Of a stretch of 55,097 bases of DNA, positions 26,341 through 34,869 are shown piece after piece. The translations under genes were made by a program, and so were the position numbers. The stretch comes from Gammaproteobacteria bacterium. Its GTDB lineage: Bacteria; Pseudomonadota; Gammaproteobacteria; Steroidobacterales; GCA-2729495. The stretch is taken from NCBI GenBank assembly GCA_021773815.1, contig JAJFJS010000133.1:1-55097 (forward strand), written 5' to 3'. The first letter of the stretch is position 1, and every line of letters starts with the position of its first letter. The notes under the pieces are model-generated. The model was not told the DNA's origin and ran no database searches. It saw only the letters and a program-made list of their open reading frames with translations.

Positions 26341-26509
26341 TCAAATGATCGGCTGGCTTATCTATAATGTTCCCACCACAGATAATAGTCACCACTACAC
26401 GGCATGTGCAACACACTATTTTGTTATTCTTGAAAATAATTTGTCATGAGAATATCTGTAGGCCATGTGCAACAAAAATATTGAGCGTAATCAAATTCCA
26501 CGGACTGAA
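26341..26509. other. AT-rich gap with short direct repeats
   Basis: CATGTGCAACA occurs at 26403 and again at 26464 between the initiating transferase and the upstream Wzy-like gene. The gap may hold a separate promoter for the transferase; no boxes can be named with confidence. Confidence 0.3.
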
Positions 26510-28060
26510 TTAGGTGTCTTTGTCGCGGTGCTTATTTGTTGGTTTGCTCGTCCATGACTCCGGCCATTCGATATCGGTCCGCCATTGTTCACGCTTGACT
26601 GGCTCCGTGGCCGGAATAACCTCTTTCGGCTCAAGTCGGGTTGTTTGTCGGCCCTGTGTGCTCGGGACTTGCCGCGGCGCAGGCATAGACAAAGGTGGCG
26701 GAACCAGTAGGGCGCAACAAAAAGAAAATATTGTAGCCAGAGCCGTCGTGCGAAGGGGGTAATCTACAAACGAATGCGCGAGCAAAAGCGCAATCGCAAT
26801 GGTGGCTGCACGTCGAAGCAATACGTTGTCGTAGTTACTTTCTGGCGCGCTTTTGAACCAAGCGGCAAATGTTCGGGCGGCCACCCAAAAAACAAATGCC
26901 GCGATCAGGACTATTCCGAAGGCGCCGGTTTCAAGCACAAGTTCGGCAAAGTCGTTGTGAGCACGGTTGGCGTAGCCACGAAATAGGTCGCCGCTTTTTT
27001 CGTAAGCCGCATAAACTGGAACAAAGGAACCTATACCGGTGCCAAAAGGCAATGCGGCGAGGCCGGATTCCAATGTTGTCGAACTTAAAGGAATGCGCAG
27101 ATCCTCAAGTGGATCACGATCAAACCGCGTGAGAATTCGCGTTAAACCGAACTGCGCGGCGAATACTACGGCAAAGCCAAGAGCTGTAAGCCATATGCGG
27201 CCTGCCATTGATTGTTGTGCCGTTTTGGTGGCGGTTAATTTCGTTTGATTGAGAACGGCGATTAACAAAACTCCGACGATTGCCACCATGGCAAGGAAGA
27301 CGCCCGCGCGAGATCGTGCCATCGCCAGTCCCGCTACGATTGCAATCACAAAAGCGAGCGCCGCGGCGAACTGAAGGATTGCTCTCGAATTGACCGCTCC
27401 GGGTTGAAGAAATCCCCTCGTAGAAGTGGCGAACCAAGCCGCCGAAAAAACGAGTGTTATATAGAGTTGCGCTGCGAAATGGTTTCTGTTGGCGAAGAAG
27501 CCAACGGCCTCGCTGCGATTGGTGAATTCGTAAAACCGAAGTGCGCTTTCAGGACCCTGCGCAATTTGCAGAAATGCCAGCAAGAGGGCAATCCCGCCCA
27601 AAGCCAGAACAATGCGAAATAGAGTTAGTCGCGCGTGGCTGTTGAGTAGCGCAGTGCCCATAAATATTGCAATTGGTGCAATCAAGGATGACGCCGAAGC
27701 CCAAGTTTCATGAGGCGTCAATGAAAGTCGCGCCCATTCACCTCGATGCTCAATTAAAGCCAATCCAGAGGTGGCCAAAAGGTGGGGGGGCGTGTCTGGT
27801 TGGAGCGCGAGAGGAAGCAGGATCAGCTGAATTGCAAATGCGACGATCCCTGCCAATAACACTAGGCAAATTAGGAGTGGTGGACGTCCTGCGGGCTTAG
27901 GCGCTTCGAGCCATGCCCAAGCACTCACTAATAATAATGGGATCGCGAGCAGCTGAACTACAACGTCACCCGCGAACCCCGTTCGAGTTGCCCCACCGAA
28001 AAAAACGGATGTCGATAATACCAAAACCGAGAGAACCAACACCGTCCGATAGGGTTGCAA
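26510..28060 (-). CDS. O-antigen ligase/polymerase family protein
   Basis: A 516-residue protein with about eleven hydrophobic segments and a large periplasmic loop near the middle. The loop contains TNRSEAVGFFANRNHFAAQL early and GTGIGSFVPVYAAYEKSG with YANRAHNDFAELVLETGAFG later. The NRNHFA and AHNDF(A)E patterns are those of the Wzy_C/O-antigen ligase superfamily in exopolysaccharide loci. A hydrophilic tail of about 60 residues ends in Lys/Asp-rich sequence. It could polymerise the main polymer, making the protein at 17689-18960 specific to another unit, or the reverse. It follows the small exported protein gene by 12 bases. Confidence 0.88.
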   Translation of the reverse strand: MQPYRTVLVLSVLVLSTSVFFGGATRTGFAGDVVVQLLAIPLLLVSAWAWLEAPKPAGRPPLLICLVLLAGIVAFAIQLILLPLALQPDTPPHLLATSGLALIEHRGEWARLSLTPHETWASASSLIAPIAIFMGTALLNSHARLTLFRIVLALGGIALLLAFLQIAQGPESALRFYEFTNRSEAVGFFANRNHFAAQLYITLVFSAAWFATSTRGFLQPGAVNSRAILQFAAALAFVIAIVAGLAMARSRAGVFLAMVAIVGVLLIAVLNQTKLTATKTAQQSMAGRIWLTALGFAVVFAAQFGLTRILTRFDRDPLEDLRIPLSSTTLESGLAALPFGTGIGSFVPVYAAYEKSGDLFRGYANRAHNDFAELVLETGAFGIVLIAAFVFWVAARTFAAWFKSAPESNYDNVLLRRAATIAIALLLAHSFVDYPLRTTALATIFSFCCALLVPPPLSMPAPRQVPSTQGRQTTRLEPKEVIPATEPVKREQWRTDIEWPESWTSKPTNKHRDKDT

Positions 28061-28072
28061 GCCAGCTGACTC

Positions 28073-28465
28073 CTATGGGCTTGCTGGGGCTGGAGGAGGA
28101 TCGTCATCGTCATTTGCGACAGCAATAATGATCCCAACGCCGCCGGCGACGGCAAGGCCACCAAGGATTAACGGCGTATTGTCTGCCCCAGCTCCTGGTT
28201 CGCACGGAGGATCAGTTGGAATAGTAACGGTTTGGTTTGCGGCAATTCTTCCAACGCAGCCATTATCAAATTGAACGAGTGCCTGGCCTTCGCCGCGTAC
28301 GGTAACTCTGTCCCCGGGGGCAACATTTGTGGCGCCTGTCACCGTTCGGAAGCCAGATACCTTGTTGACGCGCACGTTACCTTCTATGCCATTCAAGAGA
28401 GCAGCATTTGCAGCCGTGCCAGGCGCCATTACGCAGATAATTAGTACAAAGATAAATTTACGCAC
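28073..28465 (-). CDS. Small exported protein A, C-x17-C domain with C-terminal anchor
   Basis: A 130-residue protein. Residues 1-21 form a signal peptide (MRKFIFVLIICVMAPGTAANA). A beta-rich domain follows (GNVRVNKVSGF, APGDRVTVRGEGQALVQFDNGC), weakly like the FecR/iron-dicitrate sensor fold. Two cysteines are 18 positions apart, in FDNGCVGRI and DPPC. A hydrophobic segment (LILGGLAVAGGVGIIIAVA) comes near the end, and the tail is NDDDDPPPAPASP. The protein at 34870-35355 has the same plan. It heads the leftward Wzy/initiating-transferase operon, so a role in envelope assembly of the polymer is plausible. I do not recognise an established family. Confidence 0.75.
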   Translation of the reverse strand: MRKFIFVLIICVMAPGTAANAALLNGIEGNVRVNKVSGFRTVTGATNVAPGDRVTVRGEGQALVQFDNGCVGRIAANQTVTIPTDPPCEPGAGADNTPLILGGLAVAGGVGIIIAVANDDDDPPPAPASP

Positions 28466-28804
28466 AACAAAAACTCCACAACTTCACCCAAACAACAAAC
28501 AATCGCCAGGGCTTGTCCCCACACGCAGGATAAATACTTAACACACAACGTATCCCGTCTGATGATCAGTAAATATATTGCGCCGCACGATTGCAAGCCT
28601 TATAACTTATAAAGAGATTAATTTCAGGATCTATGTGCTGTAGGGGCACCACAGAACGAATGTCTGCCACAGACGCTGTACAGCCCCAAGAGGGGCCGGT
28701 ATTGGTTGGCTGTAATGGAAGCTAGTCAGCAGGTAAATCATAATTAGAGCGCAATTGTTCATATCATCTAATTTTAGTTTGTTGCGTGAAGATATCGGGG
28801 CGGA
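28466..28804. promoter_or_regulatory. Divergent control region of the two assembly operons
   Basis: The leftward exported-protein/Wzy operon and the rightward phosphatase/Wza/Wzc operon start from this 339-base gap. It contains GCCCC-AAGA-GGGGC at 28683-28696 and a nearby GTGCTGTAGGGGCACCAC dyad, possible regulator sites. The CpsB-type start at 28805 is preceded by GGGGCGGA. Promoter boxes cannot be assigned firmly. Confidence 0.45.
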
Positions 28805-29650
28805 ATGTTAGATCTTCATAATCACCTTTTGCCTGGTGTTGATGACGGAGCACACGATGTTGCCGTGTCTCTGGATATGGCGCGCGCCTATGTCGACCAA
28901 GGTGTTCGATGTGTGGCGTGCACGCCGCATATTATTGAAGGGCTGTATCATAATACTGGGCCTGAGATCCGAAATGCTGTCTGCGACCTGCAGGCCAGAA
29001 TTGACGATGCCGGCATAGACCTTCTTTTGGTTCCCGGCGCTGAAAATCATGTCGTGCAGGACTTTGTAAAGCGCTTGCGTGATGACCGTCTTGTGCCGCT
29101 CGGAACGTCCAAATTCGTTCTTGTTGAGCCGCCGGAACACATCGCACCTATCTATTTGGAGCAACTTTTTTTCGATGTTCTCGTCGCTGGTTTCGTGCCG
29201 ATACTCGTGCACCCAGAACGACTGCGGTGGATCGAGAAAAAATACCATGTTGTCCAACGCCTCGCTGCTCGTGGTGTTTGGCTGCAAGTCACGTCGGGCT
29301 CGCTGCACGGTAGATTTGGAAGCAGGGCGCAGTATTGGGCTGAGCGGATGTTGGAAGAGGGTCTTGTCCATATATTGGCTAGCGATGCCCACAACATGAA
29401 AAAGCGGCCGCCAGACTTATGGAAAGGGCATGCTGCTGCTGAAGCATTGGTTGGGGTACAGGAAGCACATGATCTTGTTGTGACGAGACCCGCAGGTATT
29501 TTGATGAACAAAATGCCAAATGAAATGCCGGCACCTCAAGGTGCACCGTTAGTTTATGAGTTACGGGGAAACAATGACTTATCTGAGATGCATAGTGCTA
29601 CTGCTGGCGGCAGCATTGGTCAGCGCTTGCGGCGTGTCTTCGGTAACTGA
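28805..29650 (+). CDS. CpsB/YwqE-type tyrosine-protein phosphatase (PHP family)
   Basis: A 281-residue metal-dependent phosphatase of the PHP superfamily. The opening MLDLHNHLLPGVDDG (H5, H7) with CTPHIIEG (H42), VPGAENHV, ILVHPERLRW and ILASDAHN supplies the expected metal ligands. CpsB-type enzymes dephosphorylate the tyrosine tail of the Wzc/CpsD kinase, resetting the assembly cycle. The gene heads the rightward operon with the kinase two genes downstream, fitting that partnership. The last 77 bases overlap the start of the Wza gene. Confidence 0.9.
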   Translation: MLDLHNHLLPGVDDGAHDVAVSLDMARAYVDQGVRCVACTPHIIEGLYHNTGPEIRNAVCDLQARIDDAGIDLLLVPGAENHVVQDFVKRLRDDRLVPLGTSKFVLVEPPEHIAPIYLEQLFFDVLVAGFVPILVHPERLRWIEKKYHVVQRLAARGVWLQVTSGSLHGRFGSRAQYWAERMLEEGLVHILASDAHNMKKRPPDLWKGHAAAEALVGVQEAHDLVVTRPAGILMNKMPNEMPAPQGAPLVYELRGNNDLSEMHSATAGGSIGQRLRRVFGN

Positions 29651-30356
29651 CGTCTCGCTTGATTCACCACGCCTTGGGCATGGTGGAGAAGGCGAAGTGG
29701 TTACGGGAGCTAATTCGCTTGCTGCCAAGTCTTCCGATGTTGCTAAATCGCCGGACGTTGGAAAATCCGTGGCCGCGCTGACGTCAGTCGCGAATCCGGG
29801 CAGCAAAGCCTACAAAATCGGGCCGTTGGACGTGATTGAAATATCTGTCTTCAAGGTCCCGGAACTTTCCAAATCGGTGCAACTGTCAGAAGCTGGAACG
29901 ATGAATTATCCACTCGTTGGCGAGATCAACGTCGCGGGCAAAACGGCGCGAGAAGTTGAACAAAAACTAACGAAGACTTTGGGTGATAAATATCTGCAAA
30001 ATCCACAGGTGACTGTGTTCGTCAAGGAGCATAACAGTCAGCGCATAACGATCGAGGGGACGGTAAAAAAGCCTGGCGTGTATCCGATAAAGGGAGGGAT
30101 GTCATTGCTGCAGGCACTGGCTGTTGCGCAAGGGTTGGATACGTCTATTTCCGACGACACGCTCGTAGTGTTTCGGAAAGCTGAAGGCAAGCGTTCGGCG
30201 GCGCGTTTCAGCATGGCCGACTTACGAAGCGGCAAGGTGTCGGATCCTGAGTTGCAAGCCGGCGATGTCATCGTTGCAAACCCTTCAGCGGTGAAGCAGA
30301 GCTTTGACTTCATTCTCAAGGCTTTGCGACTGACCAGCGTGTTCGCAGTTATCTAG
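29574..30356 (+). CDS. wza: Wza-type polysaccharide export lipoprotein
   Basis: About 260 residues from the ATG at 29574, preceded by GGGGAAAC; the frame's earlier ATG at 29556 gives a poorer signal peptide. Signal and lipobox are LLLAAALVSACG, so the mature protein is an outer-membrane lipoprotein with Cys acylation. The export domain begins YKIGPLDVIEISVFKVPELS and runs to NPQVTVFVKEHNSQRITIEG, then an SLBB domain (VKKPGVYPIKGGMSLLQALA). It forms the outer-membrane channel for polymer. It overlaps the phosphatase gene and precedes the Wzc kinase by about 40 bases. Confidence 0.93.
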   Translation: MTYLRCIVLLLAAALVSACGVSSVTDVSLDSPRLGHGGEGEVVTGANSLAAKSSDVAKSPDVGKSVAALTSVANPGSKAYKIGPLDVIEISVFKVPELSKSVQLSEAGTMNYPLVGEINVAGKTAREVEQKLTKTLGDKYLQNPQVTVFVKEHNSQRITIEGTVKKPGVYPIKGGMSLLQALAVAQGLDTSISDDTLVVFRKAEGKRSAARFSMADLRSGKVSDPELQAGDVIVANPSAVKQSFDFILKALRLTSVFAVI

Positions 30357-30395
30357 GCGGAATGGCTTTAGCCTTAAGTTAAGTGAGTTGCTTGA

Positions 30396-32708
30396 ATGCA
30401 GGACGCGCGCGAAAATCGGGATCAACAACCGCCAGACGACCGCGGGCAGCTCGTTCCCGCTGGCAACAATGGGGCGGTCGCTCGGACCGACTACTATGCC
30501 ACGCGGGGATATCCGGACTATCCGGATGAAGGCGGCGATGAGCTTGCGGCAACGCTGCAACAATACATTCGTTTGGTTCTCAAACGGAAGTGGCTAATTC
30601 TGGGTGTCGCGTTGATGTGCCTGACATTGGGAGGTGTCGCCACGTTCATGCAAACGCCGATGTACACGGCGAAAGTTCGCATTCAAATTGATAAGGAAGC
30701 GCAAAAGGTTGTCGAGGGTGGTGGGACAAGCCCCGTGGAGGCCGGCGGTAGAGAGTTTTTGCGCACGCAATATGAGTTGCTGAAGAGCCGAGCTATCGCA
30801 GAGCGCATCGTCTCGGCGTTGCAGCTTGAAAACGACAAATCTTTCAATGAAGCGCGAAACGTCTCTGCAATTGGCGCAATCCGACAGTTGTTTGCTTCCA
30901 AGGCGGACCAGGACGCTGCGTCTGCCTCAGATTTACAAAACAATGCTGTAGGTGTAGTCGCCTACAACATGGGCATCCGTCCTGTACCAGGATCGCGGCT
31001 GGTCGATTTAACTTATGCTGATCCAAATCCGGCTCGTGCGCAACGTATCGCCAATGCGCACGCTGCCGCGTACGTCGCGTCCAACCTTGATAAAAGGTTT
31101 CAAGCGAATTCGTACGCAAAGACGTTTCTGGAGGACCAAGTTAAGCAGTTAAAGATTCGTCTTGCAGACTCCGAAAAGACATTGATCGAGTTTGCTGAGC
31201 GCGAACAAATCATTCAAGTCACAGAGAAGTCTTCAATTGCTGAGAACAATTTGGCTGCGGCGAACGCAGCTCTTGGGCAGCTCATTTCAGATAGGGTGAA
31301 AGCCGAACAGCTCTCGCTCCAAATTGAAGGTTCGGACGCGATTAACGTACCTCAGCTCTTGTCCAACAGAGTGATTGACGGTCTGCGTGTTAACCGAAAT
31401 GAGCTGACAAGAGAGTACGAGGAGAAGCTGGAAACTTTTAAGCCAAGTTATCCGGCCATGGTTCAGATCAAAAACAAAATGAATGAAATTAACCGCCAGC
31501 TTGCGTCTGAGGTCAAGACGATCAAAAGTTCGCTAAAAGCAAGCTATGACTCGGCGTTGGCTCAAGAGACTGAGATGAAGCAACGGATCGTTGAGCTTCG
31601 TGCACTGGTTCTCGATCTGCAGAAACGTGGCATCCAATATAATTCCTTGAAGGGCGAGGTCGAAACCAACCGGGGTCTGTATAACAGTCTCTTGCAGCGC
31701 TATAAGGAAGTGGATGTTGCAAGTGCTGTCGGAACCAACAATGTCTTTATCGTTGATAAAGCCACGAAGCCTTCATTCCCGTCCTCGCCTAGGATCGTTC
31801 GGGCGCTCCTTTTGTCATTAATGCTCGGTCTTGGCGCGGGGTTGGGACTGGCCTACCTTTTCGAAATTCTCGACGACAAGGTGCGCGCGCCCGAAGATGT
31901 GGAACAAATGTTCGGTTTGTCGACGCTTGGGATCATACCAGCATTGGAAACCAAAGAGCGCTTTTTGGAGGACTTCGCCGACCCTCGGTCTGCGGTGTCC
32001 GAGGCTTATCGGTCGCTTGCGACAGCGCTTCAGTTCTCGACGGAGTCTGGCTTGCCAAATTCAATTGCGATTACAAGCGCTGGGCCAGGAGAAGGGAAAT
32101 CAACAACATCAATCGCTATCGCGCGCCACTTTGCAACAATGGGTATGAAGGTGCTGTTGGTTGATGCGGATTTGCGCAAACCGTCACTTCACCAAAAGCT
32201 CGACCGAGACAATTCAACGGGCCTCAGCAACTATCTAACGGGCTCTGTTTCTCCTCCAGAGGTCATTCAAGCGACAGATCATGCAAACCTGGCGTTTATG
32301 GCGTCAGGCCCGTTGCCGCCAAATGCTGCTGACCTCCTCGGAGGAACACGTATGTTCTCTCTAATCTCGGTTGGACTAGAGGTCTTCGATCTTGTTGTTC
32401 TCGATGGACCGCCTCTACTCGGGCTTGCTGATGCACAATTGGTATCAAGCGCGGCCTCAGCAACCGTGTTTGTCGTGGGTGCAGGTGAGCAGAGAAAAGG
32501 TGCAATCAAAAATGCATTGATGCGCCTGCGGCAATCCAAAACAAATCTGGTTGGTGCTGTGTTGACCAAGTTTGACGCAAAAACTGCGGGCTATGGTTAT
32601 GGCTATGGATACGGTTATGGCGCTGAAGCATATACTTACGGCAGGTCGTCTGCGCCGCTGGAGCCTAGTGTACAGGAACCTCGGCTCGCAAGTCCCTCAG
32701 TGAGTTAA
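30396..32708 (+). CDS. wzc: Wzc-type polysaccharide co-polymerase and tyrosine autokinase
   Basis: A 770-residue inner-membrane protein with a Wzz-type N-terminal domain, two membrane segments (near residues 68-88 and 465-490) and a long periplasmic coiled coil between them with the GNVR-type segment near its end. The C-terminal BY-kinase has Walker A at 562-569 (AGPGEGKS), Walker A' VLLVDADLRKPS and Walker B DLVVLDGPP. The tail has a GYGYGYGYGYG run plus further tyrosines, the autophosphorylation cluster. It controls chain length with Wza and Wzy and is opposed by the phosphatase upstream. All motifs are intact. Confidence 0.95.
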   Translation: MQDARENRDQQPPDDRGQLVPAGNNGAVARTDYYATRGYPDYPDEGGDELAATLQQYIRLVLKRKWLILGVALMCLTLGGVATFMQTPMYTAKVRIQIDKEAQKVVEGGGTSPVEAGGREFLRTQYELLKSRAIAERIVSALQLENDKSFNEARNVSAIGAIRQLFASKADQDAASASDLQNNAVGVVAYNMGIRPVPGSRLVDLTYADPNPARAQRIANAHAAAYVASNLDKRFQANSYAKTFLEDQVKQLKIRLADSEKTLIEFAEREQIIQVTEKSSIAENNLAAANAALGQLISDRVKAEQLSLQIEGSDAINVPQLLSNRVIDGLRVNRNELTREYEEKLETFKPSYPAMVQIKNKMNEINRQLASEVKTIKSSLKASYDSALAQETEMKQRIVELRALVLDLQKRGIQYNSLKGEVETNRGLYNSLLQRYKEVDVASAVGTNNVFIVDKATKPSFPSSPRIVRALLLSLMLGLGAGLGLAYLFEILDDKVRAPEDVEQMFGLSTLGIIPALETKERFLEDFADPRSAVSEAYRSLATALQFSTESGLPNSIAITSAGPGEGKSTTSIAIARHFATMGMKVLLVDADLRKPSLHQKLDRDNSTGLSNYLTGSVSPPEVIQATDHANLAFMASGPLPPNAADLLGGTRMFSLISVGLEVFDLVVLDGPPLLGLADAQLVSSAASATVFVVGAGEQRKGAIKNALMRLRQSKTNLVGAVLTKFDAKTAGYGYGYGYGYGAEAYTYGRSSAPLEPSVQEPRLASPSVS

Positions 32709-32710
32709 CA

Positions 32711-33307
32711 ATGGAAAAGCCTTCGGCATTGCTCGCCGCATTGGCGATAACCCATACCCCCTTGAAGGTTCGAGCCCAGCACAATGCACCCCTGCCAGAT
32801 GGTGTTGTTCTTCTCTTGAAAGTTGCATCCGGCGACACCAACGCCATTTCACAGGCACAAGCTTTGACGGAGAGGACAGCGCCAGTTTTGCGTACAGCGG
32901 CAGGGTTTTTTATTGAGCAGATTTTGCTCAGTCAGGATTCCGACAGCTACAGAATCCTAGGTCTCAATTCTGATGCGTCTAGCAACGAATTGCGCAGTCA
33001 TATGGCGCTGCTCATGAAGTGGCTACACCCAGATGTTGCGGGGATGAATGCTGATGAGGGTGCGATTGATCGAACCATATTCATCAACCGAGTGACATCT
33101 GCCTGGGAGAACCTGAAGACCGCCGACCGCCGTAAGGCTTACGACAAAAAATTGGCGAGTGCCAAGCATCACGTCGGCTTAAACAAGAGGCAGCTGTCAA
33201 AAAGATCGAAGAGAAAACAACGACATGGCAAAAAACTTGAGATGCACCGTATCGAACGGGTCAGCTTGTTGCAGCGGTTTCTAAGACGTTTGAGGACGCA
33301 CACATGA
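32711..33307 (+). CDS. J-domain (DnaJ-like) protein in polysaccharide operon
   Basis: A 198-residue protein beginning two bases after the Wzc stop. The J-domain occupies about residues 79-150: SYRILGLNSDASSNELRSHM, then LMKWLHPDVAG with HPD at 106-108, then FINRVTSAWENLKTADRRKAYD. J-domains stimulate the ATPase of an Hsp70 partner. There is no zinc-finger or client-binding domain of classic DnaJ. The first ~75 residues are a helical segment of unknown role, and the tail is strongly basic (KRQLSKRSKRKQRHGKK), perhaps contacting membrane or nucleic acid. Tight coupling with Wzc suggests it helps assembly or turnover of the export machine; this is inference. Confidence 0.85.
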   Translation: MEKPSALLAALAITHTPLKVRAQHNAPLPDGVVLLLKVASGDTNAISQAQALTERTAPVLRTAAGFFIEQILLSQDSDSYRILGLNSDASSNELRSHMALLMKWLHPDVAGMNADEGAIDRTIFINRVTSAWENLKTADRRKAYDKKLASAKHHVGLNKRQLSKRSKRKQRHGKKLEMHRIERVSLLQRFLRRLRTHT

Positions 33308-34725
33308 TACGGCTTCGATCCTGGTGGCAGTCTTTTTTTAACGGCGTGCGCCTAACTATCGATACGCTTGCATCGCGGCCAAAGCGGGCTGCTTTTATGG
33401 GGATCGTGGGCGCTGGCTTGGTTTGGCTCGTTTTGTCTTCGACCCTACCCTATGTGCTTGCTCAGGATTCGCCTGAAGCGGCGTTGCGCCTAAGTACTGA
33501 ACACCCGGTAGCGCTCCTCAGTCGCGCAAAACAATTGCGAACCGAACTGCTAAGTCTGAGCGAAGAGAAAGAGCTTCTGGATCGCGAAGAATACACCAGT
33601 GCGGCAGAAAACAATGGGACCGCCGCAAAACACGCAGCACCGCGCCTGACAATGTCGGAAGCTGATGCAAAAAAAGCTGAGATTAGGGGCCAAATCCGAT
33701 CACTAGCAACGCGGGTCATCAAGAGCGATCCACTCAATGCCACAGCATTTCGCTTGTTGGCTGAGGTGACAGAGGACGCGTCGCGTGTGCGAGCTTTGAT
33801 GCAGGCCGCCGTTAAACGATCGCGACGCGAAACAATTGCTTTGTTCTGGCTTCTCAATGACAGTTATTACCGCAAGGATTGGGCATTGGTCTTGGAGTAC
33901 GCAGACATTTTGTTACGCACGAAAGTTCAGCTGGCGCCTTACGTTGTGAGCTATTTGGGCCAAATGGCCGAGGACCCAAATGGTCGAGCCCTTCTGCAAG
34001 AACAGCTCGCGACGTCGCCTAGTTGGCGGCGCGTGTTGTTTAACGAAATTCCACGACGCGTTAGCGATGTCAATACGCCTTTGATAATCATGATCGCATT
34101 AAAGGATGCTGGAAGCGCGCCAACGGACGAGGAGTTGCGACCATATCTTGATTTCTTGATTTCGAAAGAACGGGTCGATCTCGCTTACAATGCGTGGCTA
34201 CAACTTATGCCTGACGACGAATTGGAAACGCTTGGTCTTTTACAGAACGCAGGTTTCGATCATGAACCAACAGGCCTTCCGTTCGATTGGCGTATTTCGA
34301 GACCGCGCAATGCTGTGATCGGTTTTGAGCCATTGGAGGGAAGAACGGACGATCAGGCTTTGCACATTAGCTTTGGCGTTGGGCGCGTGCGCTTTCCAGA
34401 GACCAGCCAGACTCTAGCCCTTGCGCCTGGTGACTATCGGTTTAAAGGCCTGTTTCGAGGCAAGATCGACGCGAAACGCGGGCTGCGCTGGCAGATTCGC
34501 TGTGTTGGTCGCACACGCAATGTTTTGGCCGAGACAGAAATGCTAATCGGGCAATTCAAGGAATGGAAGGATTTCCGCTTTGAATTCAGTGTGCCGAATG
34601 ATGCGGGCTGTAAGGGGCAGGTCCTACGCCTTTTCCACGAATCACGTTCCGCTTCAGAGGAGCTTATCTCCGGCGATGTCTGGTTCAACAATCTGCAGTT
34701 AGAGAGGTCTAACACATTGAACTAG
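33304..34725 (+). CDS. Membrane-anchored protein with helical repeats and a beta-rich C-terminal domain
   Basis: A 473-residue protein whose ATG overlaps the J-domain gene stop by four bases. After a basic N-terminus, residues 32-54 form one hydrophobic segment (FMGIVGAGLVWLVLSSTLPYVLA). A coiled-coil and helical region with TPR-like spacing follows (SDPLNATAFRLLAEVTEDASR). The last ~150 residues look beta-rich (LHISFGVGRVRFPETSQTL, APGDYRFKGLFRGKIDAKRG), similar in style to carbohydrate-binding modules. It probably projects into the periplasm and may hold polymer or other export proteins. I do not recognise a named family. Confidence 0.75.
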   Translation: MIRLRSWWQSFFNGVRLTIDTLASRPKRAAFMGIVGAGLVWLVLSSTLPYVLAQDSPEAALRLSTEHPVALLSRAKQLRTELLSLSEEKELLDREEYTSAAENNGTAAKHAAPRLTMSEADAKKAEIRGQIRSLATRVIKSDPLNATAFRLLAEVTEDASRVRALMQAAVKRSRRETIALFWLLNDSYYRKDWALVLEYADILLRTKVQLAPYVVSYLGQMAEDPNGRALLQEQLATSPSWRRVLFNEIPRRVSDVNTPLIIMIALKDAGSAPTDEELRPYLDFLISKERVDLAYNAWLQLMPDDELETLGLLQNAGFDHEPTGLPFDWRISRPRNAVIGFEPLEGRTDDQALHISFGVGRVRFPETSQTLALAPGDYRFKGLFRGKIDAKRGLRWQIRCVGRTRNVLAETEMLIGQFKEWKDFRFEFSVPNDAGCKGQVLRLFHESRSASEELISGDVWFNNLQLERSNTLN

Positions 34726-34765
34726 AAGTTCTTTTAATAAAGTGTGGAACACAGAATTACATCGC

Positions 34766-34793
34766 TTGTCCCGATCGAGGTTATTTGTATACT
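34766..34793 (+). promoter_or_regulatory. Possible sigma-70-type promoter for small exported protein B
   Basis: TTGTCC (34766-34771) and TATACT (34788-34793) are separated by 16 bases, in the 144-base gap before the gene at 34870. The start codon is preceded by a strong GGGGGGG-rich ribosome-binding site. Separate expression from the upstream operon is therefore possible. Confidence 0.4.
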
Positions 34794-34869
34794 ACCTAAA
34801 TTCGTCATTCGGGTGCTGTATTGCAGCAGAGGGCCGGGTGGTACGCATTAAATTTGGGGGGGACAGCAG

